The position numbers were made by a program, and so were the translations under genes. From contig OX388314.1 in NCBI GenBank assembly GCA_947579605.1, positions 18,101,982 through 18,165,981 of the forward strand: DNA of 64,000 nt. Direction: 5' to 3'. The DNA is from Athripsodes cinereus. Its lineage: Eukaryota > Arthropoda > Insecta > Trichoptera > Leptoceridae. Of this stretch, positions 13,501 through 28,500 are shown piece after piece; positions within the stretch are counted from its first letter, which is position 1, and every line of letters begins with the position of its first letter. Below the pieces are notes generated by a model. The model was not told where the DNA came from. It was given only the letters and a program-made list of their open reading frames with translations, and searched no databases.

Positions 13501-16500
13501 ATTTTAGTAATAAAGTATCTGGTCTGTTCCGTGTTGACCACATTTGTTGTATTGTTTCCTGTGTTCGTTTGCTTGATGATGTTATTATTATTAGGAGAAA
13601 TATGCATTTGTGGAGATTTAATTTATATGTTTGTTTTAAGTATTACAACTGCTATGAGTATAGGGCCCTACAATAATTTTTTATTCTATTTAAGGAATAT
13701 TTATATCATACTACAAGGTGAACCACACTAAAGTATTCTCTCAGAATTTTCGGGGCTTGAAGACTAAGAGCGAGGAGTTTAGAGCAAACTTATTTGCAAA
13801 TAGTTATGATATAATTGTTCTGACGGAAGCTTGGCTAAATTGTGGCATATTTGACAGCGAACTTTTTCAAAACGAATATACAGTTTACCGCAAGGATAGG
13901 GATTTCATGTTGAGTGGTAAAAGGGATGGAGGTGGGGTCTTAATTGCTGTGGATCGGACACTAGGATATTCATCCACTCTTGTTTGGGATGATACTGGTG
14001 AAAGTTTTTTTTACCAGTATTCGTTTTTCATCGGTAACGCATGAAAAAATGCTCACCGCTACTGGGTGTAGTATATGTATATACCGCCTTCCACATCCTT
14101 AGATACTTAAAACATCTTTTTTTAAAGTATATCTGAACGTTTAATTAGCTATTACCGCAAAACGGATATTTGTCTTATTGGAGATTCCAATATCCCAACA
14201 ATCCAATGGAAAAAAGACCCCGATGTTGATTCAATCTTTGTTCCGTATTCTTATTCGTGTCCTGTTGCGCAGTATTTGATAGAATCTATATCTTTTCTCA
14301 ATATGTTTCAGTCTAACGGAGTTTATAACAGCAATCAAGTTATCTTGGATTTAGTTCTTTCAACTATTCCGTGTTCTGTTACCAGATGTGACTCTCCACT
14401 GGTTGGTAAGGATTCACACTATCCTTCAATGTTGATAGATTATGAGTTTGAAATTGCTGAGGATTTGTCTCAAAATATGATCCAGAAATTAATATACTTT
14501 AAGTCAAACTTTTCGGAAATAAATTTTGAACTACAAAGTGTTGATTGGGTCAGTGTTTTGGGAAACGGACCGGTGAATAAGATGATTGAATCTTTTTATG
14601 GTTATGTTTTGCCAATAATTGAGAAGCATACACCTACATATGAAGAGGGTGTCACCTAATAATTTTCCCAAATGGTTCTCTAATAGAATTCTGTTATTGT
14701 TTAAGAGAAGTCTAAGGCTTGGCGTAAGTTGAAGATGAACCGTAATGATTCTGACTACAATTTATTTTTATAACTAAGAGCTCAGTTGAAGTTGTCGCAG
14801 AATCACGATTATAGGTCTTTTATTAATAACACTGAGAAGTCACTTAAGGGCAATGTCAAGTCTTTCTTTTCATTCGTGAATTCCCTTAAAGAATCTAGAG
14901 GCTATCCAAGGGTAATGGGTGACGGTGACCAGACTTCGAGCGATCCAGAGGGAATTTCAAACTTGTTTTCGACGTTTTTTGGTTCTGTATTTTCACTGAA
15001 TAATTTGCATGATTCTAATACTAAAGAATTGGAAAATATTTTAACTAACTCATGTTTATCCATGGTTAATGTCTTGAAATCTGATATTCATAAACGTTTA
15101 TTAGGTATAGATGAGACAAAAGGAGTTGGCCCTGATGGTCTAGCACCAATATATTAAAGAGATGTGTAAGTCATTTAACCAAACCATTGTATCTGACATT
15201 TATTAGAACACCTTGCTGCAGGAGGCAATCTAGACTATGGGACATGGAAAACCCTAAATCGACTGAGATCTGGTGGAGGAAACTGCCGCGACAATAGAGA
15301 ACGATTGGGTTTCCTACAGGACGAATCCGGAGCGTGTGACTGTGGTGCAGCACAGACTATGCCACACTTGTTGGAGTGTCCATTGTGCCCTGTCACTTGC
15401 ACTATGGAGGATATTTTTGACGCATCTCCACCTGCTGCGCGTTTTGCGCAGTACTGGAAATCAGTTTGATGGGTTTTTTCTCTGGGTTTCGACACGATAA
15501 ATAAATTAGGAGTTTACAAGAAGGATGCTTTCCATGCAAATGGAAGATGGCTAGTATTATTCCTTTGCATAAATCTGGCAGCAAATCGGACGTTCGTAAC
15601 TACAGACCAATTTTAATTCTATCACCTATTTCAAAAATATTTGAGGGTATGGTTCGTGAACAAATTACTTTTTTCCTGAAGCCGTATCTTCTTGTAGAGC
15701 AGCATGGATTCATGAGTGGAAGATCGACAGTAACAAATCTGATTTTTTTTCTCAGCTATGGACAATCGTATACAGTTGGATGCCATTTATATCGGCTTTC
15801 AAAAGGCATTTGATAAAGTAGAACATCGACTTTTTTCAACTAAGGTGGATTGAATCATATATTTCTGATAGATTGATGACAGTTAAACTTAACGGTTACT
15901 CATCTGGCAGTGTCAGTGTTACATCTGGTGTCCCTCAGGGGTCTTCTTTGGGTCCTTTACTTTTCACGATATTCATAAACAACATAAAAAAGTGCTTTGA
16001 CCACTCAGAGCTTCTATTATTTGCGGACGATTTAAAAATATACTGTCAAATTCAATTATTGTTTGACTATGAAATGCTTAACGAGGACTTGGAAAGACTA
16101 CACGAGTACTGTAAAAGAAATAACTTGCACTTGAATCTGGAGAAGTGTAATCTGATCTCTTTTACCAAAAATAGAAACAAAATTCGATAAATTTACAATA
16201 TCCATAATCATGATTTAAAAGAAGTAAATAAGATTAGAGATTTAGTTGGGTGTTTGACTCTGAGCTTCACTTTGATGATCACGTGAACAAAATTATCGAA
16301 GAGAGCAATAAAATACTGGGATTTATTCTGAGATCTACAAAGTCATTTAGGTTATATGAATCGTATTTGTACTTGTACTTATCGTTGTTTCGCTCCAAGC
16401 TGGAGGACTGTTCCTCTGTATGGAATCCACATTTTAAAAATATGTCGATCAAGTTGAGAGAACTCAGTCTAAATTCATTCGTTTGGTTAGGAAGAGATTG

Positions 16501-19500
16501 CATTATCCTGTATTTATTAAAGATTTGCCTAAATTGGAATTGTGAAGAGTTTTGCTGGATGCATGCAACCTGAGAAAAATATGCTTGTCCGAATACGATG
16601 TGCCTAATATTTTAGATAGGATTAACTTTAGAATGCTTCCTTTAACAAGATCTTGTTTTCCGTTCTACATTAAAAAAAAACAAAAACAATCGCAGACTCA
16701 AGAAACCCTGTTTATAGAATTTTAAAGTGCCAATTACGTCAGGTTTGTGAGAAAGGAGAGTTGAGGGTAGAATAAGATGAAATAAATATAAAAAAAATGT
16801 AGGTATATGTTTGATAAAATGTGAAGTGTTTGGGATAGTATTAATTTTTAGACTGTTTTTTAAATTTTTGATTTTTCTTTTTTAAGAGTTTTTTTGTATT
16901 GTTATTGCATACATTAGTGAAGTGTGAATGTGTTTGTGCGAATGAATGTATTAGGTATGTGTGCGAAATTGGGTGAGCAGCGATTTGTAATAGGAATGGG
17001 TGATGGGATGTATTGTGAATTAATACCTATATTATGTGTAAGATTGTCTATAATTGTTTTGTGTGTTATTGCTGAAGTATGCACTGTTTCGATGTAAGAC
17101 TATTGGAATGTTTTTGTCGCTTACATGCTTATATTTATATGTCTTTCATCTGTTGTGTACCATGTAAATGAAGAAACAAATCAGTAATTCGGTGAAAGTA
17201 CCGGATACTTACCCGGTACATTGTGGAAAAAGGTACTGCAAGAAAATATTCTTTAAGAAAACCGAGGAGTTTTGGAATATTTCAAATTCCTATACCATTT
17301 TCAAGTCAATATTCGCATTCGCATTCGCATTCGCGAATGTCGGCATGAAATATTCGCATTCGCATTCGCATTCGCGAATATCCAAAATCAGACATTCGTT
17401 ACATCACTAGTTTTTACATAATTTGCATGCAGTCAGTATGTTTGTAATAAATTTGTATTGTATTTTTGCAATAATGCATTTTGTTTACGTCTTGCGATTA
17501 GCTTGTACATACTCGATAAATATTCACCTACTATTTATTAAGTAAATACCTCCTATGAAATGTGCAGTTTGTATGTTTGTAACCATTGTTGCATACACCG
17601 TACTATGGTCACTAAGTACATAAATATCTACTTTTTGTTGCGATTTTTCTTTCTTTAGGATTGTGTACCAGATTAAATATATACTATTATACACCAACAA
17701 TTTTTGTGCATAATAAAAAAGGATTATCAATCAGACGAGGTAGTATGCTTCACCGATGAATATAATATCTATGTATATTATGGGACTAGCTCGATATGTG
17801 TGATATTATAGTACGCTATGTTATTAAATATATGAAGAAATTTGTTAATTTCATTTGTATCGACATTAACTTTGTAACACTTCATTATAAATTGTTTAGT
17901 AAAATGAATAATATTTTTCCAGTGTAATTCCAGTTCACATCATCAGATGCTGATCTAAACTATACTATAGATCAACACCTGTTGATGCGAACTCGGAGTC
18001 TGCGAAACCGGTCATGCGTTATTTATATACTCAATAGTAAAAAATATTTTTCATTTTTATAGTTTTAGTTTTATTGTCAAACTTTGTAAGTCGAAACCAA
18101 GTCCCTATATAATAAAATATGAAGTAAAACTAAAACCAATTGTGTTTTCTTCCGTATATAAACATGGAGTTTTACAAAATAAACGTCTTTTTCAGTCTTA
18201 AGGAACTATTCACTGTGTTACTTCCGAGTGTACAATGGTGTATTACAAAGGTACTTCATGCATTTTACATGTGCATGTACATAGCAATAATCTCTTGCAT
18301 TGTTTGTAGATCTATGTAACATTATACTTAACTTATAATATGTATTAGAATTTCTTTGTTGATACTCACTACAGTGCACGATTATCATGATTGTGATTAT
18401 TTAATCTTTCATTTTTTTATGTAACGTATTATTTATTGTGCGTAGGCAATAACTATGTTTATATAGTGTGAGGCTTTCACTTTTCTTCTTTGATATAGTA
18501 TATTATGTAGATCAGTAAGTTATAAAACTAATGAAGTTAAATAATCGTTTGGTATGAGATAAAGGACGGTGAAAAACAAAATTATTTACTAAGTTTTTGT
18601 GTTAATACTGTAGAAAATATAATTAAACGCTCTTTAATTTCCACTATGTTAGATATTAAATCCGAACGTTTTCGCCTATGCTTGTAGGCATCTTCAGGGA
18701 AACTGTTTCCCTTGAGATGCATCTTTTCCCTGAAGATGCTTGTAGGTAACATTTATGTCGTGAAGATGGAGTAAGTCGGCAGTGGGTGGAATCGAACCCA
18801 GGTCTCACGATAGGAAATACGAGACTCTACCATCAGGTTAACGGCATCATCATATCTCAAAATATATGTATTTGTTATTTAATTTTGATATTTTTTGGAA
18901 ACAGTTTTACAATACATTTCTTTATTATTATGATAACAATATTACATTAATTTATAATTTATATACTGAAGTATTTCATCTAGTTTCATTAAGATATTTT
19001 GCAAATTTTCGGATTATTATATCGTTGAATTTTACAGTAGATATTCCACATTTCTTGAGAATTCAAGTTATAATTTATTATTATTATACCATCACGGCAC
19101 ATCCCATAAGTGGGGTTGTAGGTAGACCAGCTATATGTACTAAGCATGCAAGCCGTCCTCTCCGTCGCAACAAAAGATGGCTCCAATTTTTACGTTAATG
19201 ATTCATTATAAATACAGTTTTTGTCTTTATAAAAGCGACAATGTGTTTGGAAATAAATAATCATATGTGATTTATTTTTGACGTGGCGCAAATATAGTCA
19301 TAAATTTAAACGAGTGAAATTTTATAATCAACAAACACTGTTCTTTACTGTCCATGTGATCTTGTTTAGAAAGTAATATTAGATAAGTATATATAAATTA
19401 GATATTACTATTTATTATTACTTACTCTATGTTACTATTACACATTTTATTGTATACCTACAAACACATTAACACATCCGTCCGACCACGTGGTGTGGTG

Positions 19501-22500
19501 TAATGCGCTAATATTACTATGTATACCCACTTATAATATATTATCTACTTACATAGTTGTGTAATAAAAATAAATAATACCAATTCCGCAACTGAGAACG
19601 TTTTATAAGTGAGCACTCTTCGTACATGTAGATACATATGTAAATGTTACATAACAAACGATGTTATTAATACTAAATTTCTCCATTTCACCTTTATATG
19701 ATCTTTCATTTATTTACAATGTTGGTATTGTTTAATATACAAACTTACTAAATTTTTATGTGATGTTATGTCATGTTTTGAATATAGGAGAAAGATATAC
19801 TTCACGGAGATGCGAATTCTCGGGTGGTCAGTGGGTTTATCATTAAAAGATGAAATAAAAAGTTCACGCATTCGTAATAAATAGCATGGGTGTGACTGAG
19901 ATAAGTAACAAGCTAGAAGAAAGGCAACTTAGATGGTATGGTCACATAAGGCTGAGATCACCAGAACGCATCGTTAAAAAAGTCATATCATTAAGTCTCC
20001 CTTGACATCCATCAAGAGGGCAATCAAAGAATACATGGATGACACAATGTGATAGAATCCTGCGGAAAAATGGCCTGGATGAAGGTGACATTAGGAACAG
20101 GAAGATATGTTATAATCTCAGAACGAAAAGAGTCGATTTGTTTTCAACAGCCTTCAGCGGCAATAAGTTGGGACAATGCCGGGAAGAAAAGAGAGATATT
20201 AGATCTATAGGTTGTATTTGATGAATTTTCCATGTTTATAATTTATCCTTTTCTCCTGTGTAATTTATATCATGACAATAGAAAAGATTTCCAGTATAAC
20301 AAATATCTAAAAGCTACTAGGGTACTAATTGCCATAAACTGGCCAATCCGTCATATCCGGAGGAGAATGTACTCTGCAGGGTAGGTATAAAGGGTAGAAG
20401 ATCTTTATTTATTTATTTATTTATTCTTTATTGTGAATCATACAATAAATATAACAATTAATTATAACAATGAGCAAACCAATCAAGATCCCTTCCTTTC
20501 CAAGGCAAAAGCTGTTGGATGACATCTAAATTATTATCTCTGACCTCTGCGTTCTTCGGAACTGGCTGTGAATAAACTTACTGAGCCCAATAGAGCCGGT
20601 AAGTCTAACTTATATGAGAGGGCCTTTGGTGTTGTTGGATCAGTTACGTGGAATCACCTACCGGTGTCATTGAGAGATAGTCAGACTGTCACCTGCTTCA
20701 GAAGCAAATTGAAAACAGGAAAAAAAAAATGAAAACAGAACTCTTCACCGGCTCCATTGAGATGGTCTTGGTACTGTTAAACGTCGTCAAAATAAAATCA
20801 TTCAGATTCATCATCATTATAAGTTAAATGTTATTGACGACTAGTAATCCTCTGCTCAAGATAGTAATACTTGGAGATCTATAGTTTTGGAGTTAAGTAA
20901 TTATTAAGGCACCTACTATACCTAGATAATAAAAAAATCTAAACATGCGTTTTGTATTTTAGCTAGGTATGCAGAATCGCGGCAATATTAATATTCTACA
21001 AAAGTAAAGTAGTTTTTTCTCTATGACCACTAAAAAATAGGTAAATTTATATATATATCATGTTGATATTACCATGTGCCCAAATGATCTGTAAATTTCA
21101 TATTATCATCTCATGACAAAATATCACCGTTATGTCCGAGCGCTATATTATTTGTGCTCTAATAACTACAAATCGTACCTGTTGCTAGAAATAGCATCTG
21201 TTATTTTTGAAATAAATAGATAATTGTATCAAATTTAGTAGGTACACATTAAAATCTGCTCAAAGAAAGTAGCAGCAACAATTATTATATTTTTTGCTGT
21301 TAATCTAACTATAAAAATTCTACGTTTCTTAGAAACTAAATACCTACTAATGCACTTTCATTTGTCCAGCCATTTTATATTGTTTTAAATAGCTACCGTC
21401 CAGTATTATATTTAATTTTAAGAATTTACTTAATCCTTAATTTGTCCGAGATTACATAGGTACAATTGTATAAATGTGCCCAACGTTCCGCTGTAATGGT
21501 TGTATGTAGGTACACCGTTGACCTAATCCACCATAAACCTAGATTAGATTTGCGCCATCTTTTTTGTTTTATTGTTTAATTCACGAATGTTACTCAGAAA
21601 ATATTATTAAGAAATAATAAAATATTGTGAAAAGTTAGTTTTGTTTCGTGACCGCAAATTATGAATGTACAAATTGGTGGCAGCAGTAATGTATAAAATT
21701 ACAGGAAATCGTACTTATGCAAATTGTTATCTTATTATTTTTAAATTAGCTAATGGACAATTATTTCCAGTTTTTACCAACCAGTGCCCGTGATTTTTAC
21801 TCTAAAAAAAAATAAACTATCCGAATACAATGAAGCAAAACGCAGGTAATCATAATTATGAAGTGAGTAGATACTCACAACCGTAACCGTTATCTATTAT
21901 ATATACATTTACAAATACCTGTTATTTTCTCTGCTCCTAGTACCCACAAAAATATACGGTTTTAATTATAATACTATACATTCATGACCCTTAATTCGTA
22001 CATGAATAGGGTTCTAAATACTTTACTTGCATTGTGTAAATACTTAATAACAGACTTTTACTTTTTTGCTATTAAAATACCCACATCAAATTCAATTTAT
22101 GAATACTCTACGATTAAGCTTAACTAGGTAACAGTTAAGTTGCATACTTTTTGGAGATCGCTGTCAATTTAAAATATTTATAATAGGTATAATTATTTTG
22201 ATTCCCTTAGTTGGAAACTTAATTCAGGCCATATAGGTTTCCAGATACTTATGTCGATTGACTTCAACCTTCTTGTTTGTTGTCCAATCATTAGAAAGAT
22301 GAATGTTTTTTTGATAGACACTGACGTATATTGTACATACATAATAGTTTTACTTTGATAGAGTCTGAATAGACTGCATTTTAATTCGATACTCGATGAT
22401 GTTAGTTACCTACTACCACATCAATATAATACATTTATGTTCAATGAAAAGTATTAATAAAAACGAAATAATTTGATGAGCAGTTCGAAATCAAACATTT

Positions 22501-25500
22501 ATTGAGGTTTGAATATTTCACTTTACATGTAAGTTTATTTATATTTTAGAGAAAAAATATTTATATTTTAGAGAAAAAATATTTATATTTTTGATGAAAA
22601 TACGTATTTAACACGCTAATGTACATTTATTACATGGGAATATGCCTACGCTGAAACTATCGATAGCTTCTTCTTTTGCCCTTTGAAATATCTCCCAGAA
22701 ATACGGGTTGAAAAGAACCCTCTCTCTTTTCAGAATTGTATCGTGAAATTCAGAACTAATTACTATTTCATTAGCTCTAACTTATTTCTACAAATGTCTC
22801 AATTTTCTTGCATCTTCTTTTTACCTACTTTTTTCTTTGTGACTTCGTTGAATAGCTTGGTTGTATGTATTATTAATTTAAAAAGGTTTATTTGTTGATT
22901 TCAAAGGAAACAAAACCCATGTAATACGCATAATATGCAATGGCATTATTGTGTATAAATCTACCAATTTTATTTATCGTTTGTAAATATATCTAAACGT
23001 ATTATTATTTCCTTATGCGGCGATACTACGTTATTATAATATTTGAACTATTCTTGTTTATGATAATACAATGCTTGTGTTTGTACTATGGAGATAGTAA
23101 TTGAAAAGTTTTAGATCGTCATTTGTACAATGTCCCACAGTTAAACTTTTATCTCCAATAACTAAACCCATTATTATGCCTTTCATATTGTATTCTGACA
23201 TATCTTTTATCATACTATTTATCGAATAATTATTATGTACTTCAATATGTATATATTTAGATAGCCGTAACACTTAAAAAAGTAAATGAAAAACCTATTG
23301 TATCAATTATTCTCATCTCAAACTCTATTTGCGTACATAGTGTATTCACCCGCAATTATAAGATATTCATATTATTTCATTTGCCTACTTCGAAGTGTAC
23401 TTGTATTTTATCAATAGTCACGTTTGTCCACACACGATTTTTATTTAATTAATATGTATTATTTTTTTATATTTCGTTACGTAGATCTAGAAGTTATGTG
23501 AAATGTTAAGTTGTTATCTACAATTCATAATGGAATATGAATTTGAATGTTTTTTATTATTATTATTATCTACATATTATGTTTAAATAAGAAACAAAGT
23601 CAGATCCAACAGACCCTTTATTCTACATAATACGCCTAATTATAAAATTTGAGGTCTGTTGCGTTTGCGTTGCAGATGAACATTTATATTAATTTATTCA
23701 ATTGTCGGTTTTCACTGGAACGAGCTCTTTTAAATATTTCTTTTTAGCTATTTCATTACTTACTTGTAATAACCGTAGGTATAGTTTCCCAAAAATGGAA
23801 ATAAATACTTACAATTTTGTGCAGAAAATTTGAAGACATTTCTTACATTTAGATACTTTATAAATCTTTGCCGTACTTGGCCATGATTTGGCCTAAAGTT
23901 ATAATGATGTGTACCTAAAAATAATTTAAAAGGTTATGTTATCTATGAGCCTTTATTTTGGTCTACCTAATACTCTTTTTCATAGTTCATTACTGATTAT
24001 TATATAAATGATATGTTGTGGATGTTTTCCTTATGAAACAATGGTGCAGAGTAACTCCAAGTAAAACGCCTGATATAATACTATTGTCAGTACACCAATC
24101 TTGTTACGATATGTTATTTGTTTGTTGATCATTACCGTTGATAATGTTCATCAAATTATAATAATTTATAGTAGAAACTTAGTACCAGCTTGTTATTCTC
24201 ACTCATTAGGTCATTACGCATTTCGTCTGTCGAGAGAAATTAAAAAGACAGGCAAACCTCAGAGTACTTCATTTAGTTTTGATTTATTATTGAAATATTT
24301 CATTAAAATAAACCGCTTGGCTGTTGGTTATTTATAATGGAATTTGTGTACGACATTATCCGTTTTAATTACTAAACAAAGTTACAGCAATACGGCCAAT
24401 TTTTTAAATATACCTTATCCGGCATTATATTTATTTTATGTAAATTTGATGGATATCTTTTTATTTATTGCCAAAACATTTAAAAGATATTTTTGGTAAG
24501 TCATTTTATTTTTCTTTAAATAGATGTCAGAACAGCTGATAAAAATATTTTTTTATTAAACATGTTCGTGTACATCAGTTAAAGGTTGATATTTTGAATT
24601 GAACTCTAAATATACTATATTTCGGCCCTAAACTGCGGCGTTTATATTTTATTGCAGTAATTAAATCGTAAACATATATGTGTGCATATTGAAGTTACAC
24701 TTTATGAGAAATGTATTTACTACACTCGAGAACAATTCTCTTATTCTCCATTATATGATTAATAAAAAAGTATGTTTTGTGAAAGTAGGTAGGTTTATGT
24801 CAAAATTACCTAGATTGTTAATTATTACGAAAGGGCATAATAAACTTTTGGATGTTTTGATTCATGCATCTAGATCCGAAACTGTGCTATTAATATTGTA
24901 AAACATTGTTGTTCACAGACTTGTTGAACAAACCTTTTAACATTCTTTGAATAACTTATTTTTCAATACATCCATTACTCATAGTGTTATCCAAAAATGT
25001 ACAATTGGTTAAAAAGAGTGGATTTAAATTGAGGTAAGATATTTACGATAAAAATCCAATACGTGAAGATGATTTGTGTACTCTTTGAGCATGTAACGTC
25101 GTTTGTAAAGAAAACAGTAAATAACTTACTCATCTTCCGTTACTCAGTGACGTGTATGTGTATAAATATATAATTATTTAATGAATAAATCATACGTTTC
25201 AAGTGAAATTGTATTTTTAATTTAATTTTTCACTTGTATCGTTTTTACAATGGTGCATATACTTTAACTGTTACAAGAGATAATTTTGTAAGCGTGTTTT
25301 TGTGGCGATATTACAATAATTAATTGTTTTATAATACAAAAAGAAAATATGTGTTTTGTGTTTGTAATTTTCACGGTACATTCCAAAAGAAGATAGCTAC
25401 TAGGTAATGGACTAACTGCGTGTAATGAATATTTTTAAACATGATTTCAAAAACTAAAATTTTATATAATTTAGTAGAGCTATGAATCATAGTGCATGTA

Positions 25501-28500
25501 TTGCCTGTACAGATCATACAAGACAAAGAATTATTCTCCTTCCAGAGTTGATTCATTCAAATAAATAAAATCAGTAATCTGACATGGATATAAATGTAAC
25601 AATACATTTATATTATTTGTGTACGCACATATAATATTGACTGCGTGTGTATTTCATTCACGCACTTGTTAAACGTTGTAACTAAAATGTGTCTCAGAAT
25701 ACTAATACCTCGCACGTGTGTATTACTACAATTAAACACATATTTTATTAATATATTTATATTCAACGAAAGATATAGTATTCACAAGGATGAAATAATT
25801 ATATTTATTCACTTTGGATTGACCTTTTAATAATGTTTTGGTAATAGCATGACATTCATATCCGGTGTCAATATCAATCAAAATTAGTTACTAGTGTCGC
25901 TGAATGTTTTTTACATCCACATTTGGTGTTTACCTTAAATACAGTTTTGCATTTCATTATGAATAACCTTTCTCAGAGTTGTTGAAAATTTCGAATTTTG
26001 AAATTTCGCTAAAAAAATTACCATACCTACGTTAATTAAAGTTTTTTTTTTAAAGATATATCTGGGTTTTGTTATAAACCCAGATACAACCTCATTTTCA
26101 CAGTAAGCTACTAAAAGCTTGTTTCGTGAAAGGGGAGTTTGCCAGCACCTGGTATCGAACCACGGACCCCTTGTTCACGAGGCCGAGACTCTACCTCCAG
26201 GCTACCGACGAACTAAAGTTGAATTTCAATGGTAGGTTGCTTGCTTAATTTTCTCAATAATAGTAATTCAATTGTCACCTTTCTTAATATCAATTTGAAC
26301 TATAATTGATACATGTTCAGATATATTACTTTATATTCTATTATATTTTCAAACGCCATCCTCGCACCCCCTCCCTGAAATTCCTTGAATCCCTGTTCGG
26401 TTGTTAACGAGTGAACAGGGATTTATTACTTTTCACAACCTGCTCATTACTTCTATTATAAAAATTGCATCATAAAGTGTTATCTATAAATCTGCAACCT
26501 AATTCTGTAGAACCCACTGTTTGAAAGTTTGTTTTTTTTATAATCGATCATCTAGTATAATTTTATTTTGTAAGCATATAATAAACATGTATCTCAGTAG
26601 TTTAATACACAGATCTTATTTACACCAACACGGTGTCCCACAATTAGGGTGGTCAGTAGACTCACTGCGTGTAGGTATTGGGTATAAAGACCATCCTCTC
26701 TATACCATAAAATTTAAAAAAAAAACAGTTTTTAGTTTTTACCGTAATACAGCGAAGTAAAAGTAATGTTATTATATTTAGAAAGGTTTGGCAGGTATAT
26801 TATTCGTATAGGCGGAATAAATGACATGCAATAAATATTGCTAGTTATAGATGCCACTTAACCCTTGGCCTTTGAGTTTCATTCACACTATCTCACGCAT
26901 TTTTTACCTTCTTGAAACGTCCCAATTCAGCACTCACGTTTTTTAGAAATTTGTCCTTCACGCTTATGTCAATACTTCAATATAAATATATTTTTATTTA
27001 TAAATCATTTATTATCTAAAGTGTAAATTGTATATTAAACTTGGATAAGAATATTGTTTTATACACATCATCTTTCAAAAATTCAGGTTGATCAATTTAT
27101 TATCAAGTATTTTTTACCACATCGACATAATGAGGCTGATAAGTTATATTTTCTTGACATTGTAATAGTCTTTCAAATTCTTTTCTCATAAACCCATCTT
27201 ATAAAAGTATTAAGGCCCTGTACTTTCTTTATTTCTATTTATGTATGTATAGAAATACTTAATTACTTTAGTTTGTACATATTATTTGACTAAGTAATCA
27301 TGTCCAAACTGTCAATTTTAATTACACTATACGTCTTATGTGCGTGGTCAATCACGCATTAAGTGTGAAATGGTAATTTATTATTATTACCCACTTTTTT
27401 GTATTAATCTCAAAAACCAGAACTATTTTACGGTTTGTGTATAGGTACTTTCAAAATACCTATGTGTGTGTGTGCATTTTGTTTCATTGTAGGCCTCTGT
27501 CAGTAGGCATAGCGACGACACACAACTGGAGGCTACCCAAAAACCTATTATAGGATATAATTATTATATGTGTATACTCAAAGTGGTTTTTGTTTATCTT
27601 GTACATTATGCCATGGCAGCTTTCACTAATTCCACCTATCCCTTTTATGCTTCCCTCACTTTAATCCTTTTCAGAGCGGGTGATTGATGTAATACTTCGA
27701 TTTCGATTCCCATCAGTAGGTGTCTATATAGCGACTTTGTCCTAGTAGGGTAATTGCTATATACATATTGAGTTCAGTCACCCGCTCTGAAAACTAGGTA
27801 TTAATATGATAGAAACATTAGAAAGATATGTGGAATTGGTAAACGTTGCCATGGTATAAAGCGCTTAAGCCAGCCTTAGCCGATTCGTGGTTATGAATAA
27901 ATAATTTTCTTCTTCTGTATGTATACACCCGATGTTGGCGAATACTCTGGCCTTTGGTTATTTATAATATAAGGTCAAACAATTTATTCCATTTAGATTG
28001 TAGAGGGTATTTTAAGTACCTACTTAATTAATTATTCCGCAATTTTTTATGTACAATGTCACATATATCACTGTGGTTATATCACTTTACATGGTTACTA
28101 CCCATATCTCTTTCCATCTGCATTTGTAATGGGCAGTCTTGGATATAACACCCTTGAGCATCGTAGGAGCGTCTTTTACGCGAGACATTTTTTCAAGTTG
28201 CTGAATGGTATAATTAGTAATCCGAAGGTACTGGGGAGTTTAATTTTTATATACCAGCATCGTATAGTCGCTCACGTCAGCATATGCTGTTCTATCCACC
28301 TATAAGCCGGACAAATATTCTCGTAGAATCACCAATAGCTAAGGCAATTGGATTGTTCAATAGTATTTCCTAGAATGTGGACATATTTCACATTACATAC
28401 GGAGAATTTGTAGGGAAAGTGGAAACACTTTTGTAAATATTTGTTTTCTCTGGGATCGCATTGGCCGAAGGCTGTAATGGTCCCAGTAGATTATGGTGTT

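Larger units (their letters stand above)
13391..17409. mobile_element. Composite hAT-type element with nested LINE and 8-bp target duplication
   Basis: The outer ends are TAGTGATGTAACGAAT at 13391 and its inverse ATTCGTTACATCACTA ending at 17409. The identical 8-mers gtttttac flank it (13383-13390 and 17410-17417). Both subterminal regions hold arrays of the hexamer attcgc (13407-13500, 17315-17385), reminiscent of hAT subterminal transposase-binding repeats. The 4019-bp span contains a jockey-like LINE relic (13718-16780) and, at 17170-17310, a segment homologous to the family A element. No hAT transposase is visible. Confidence 0.85.

Noticed and set aside
15171..15584. Minus-strand frames of 60-86 codons within the LINE
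   Set aside because: They overlap a clear plus-strand LINE tail frame (CDCG-QTM motif) and have no features of their own.
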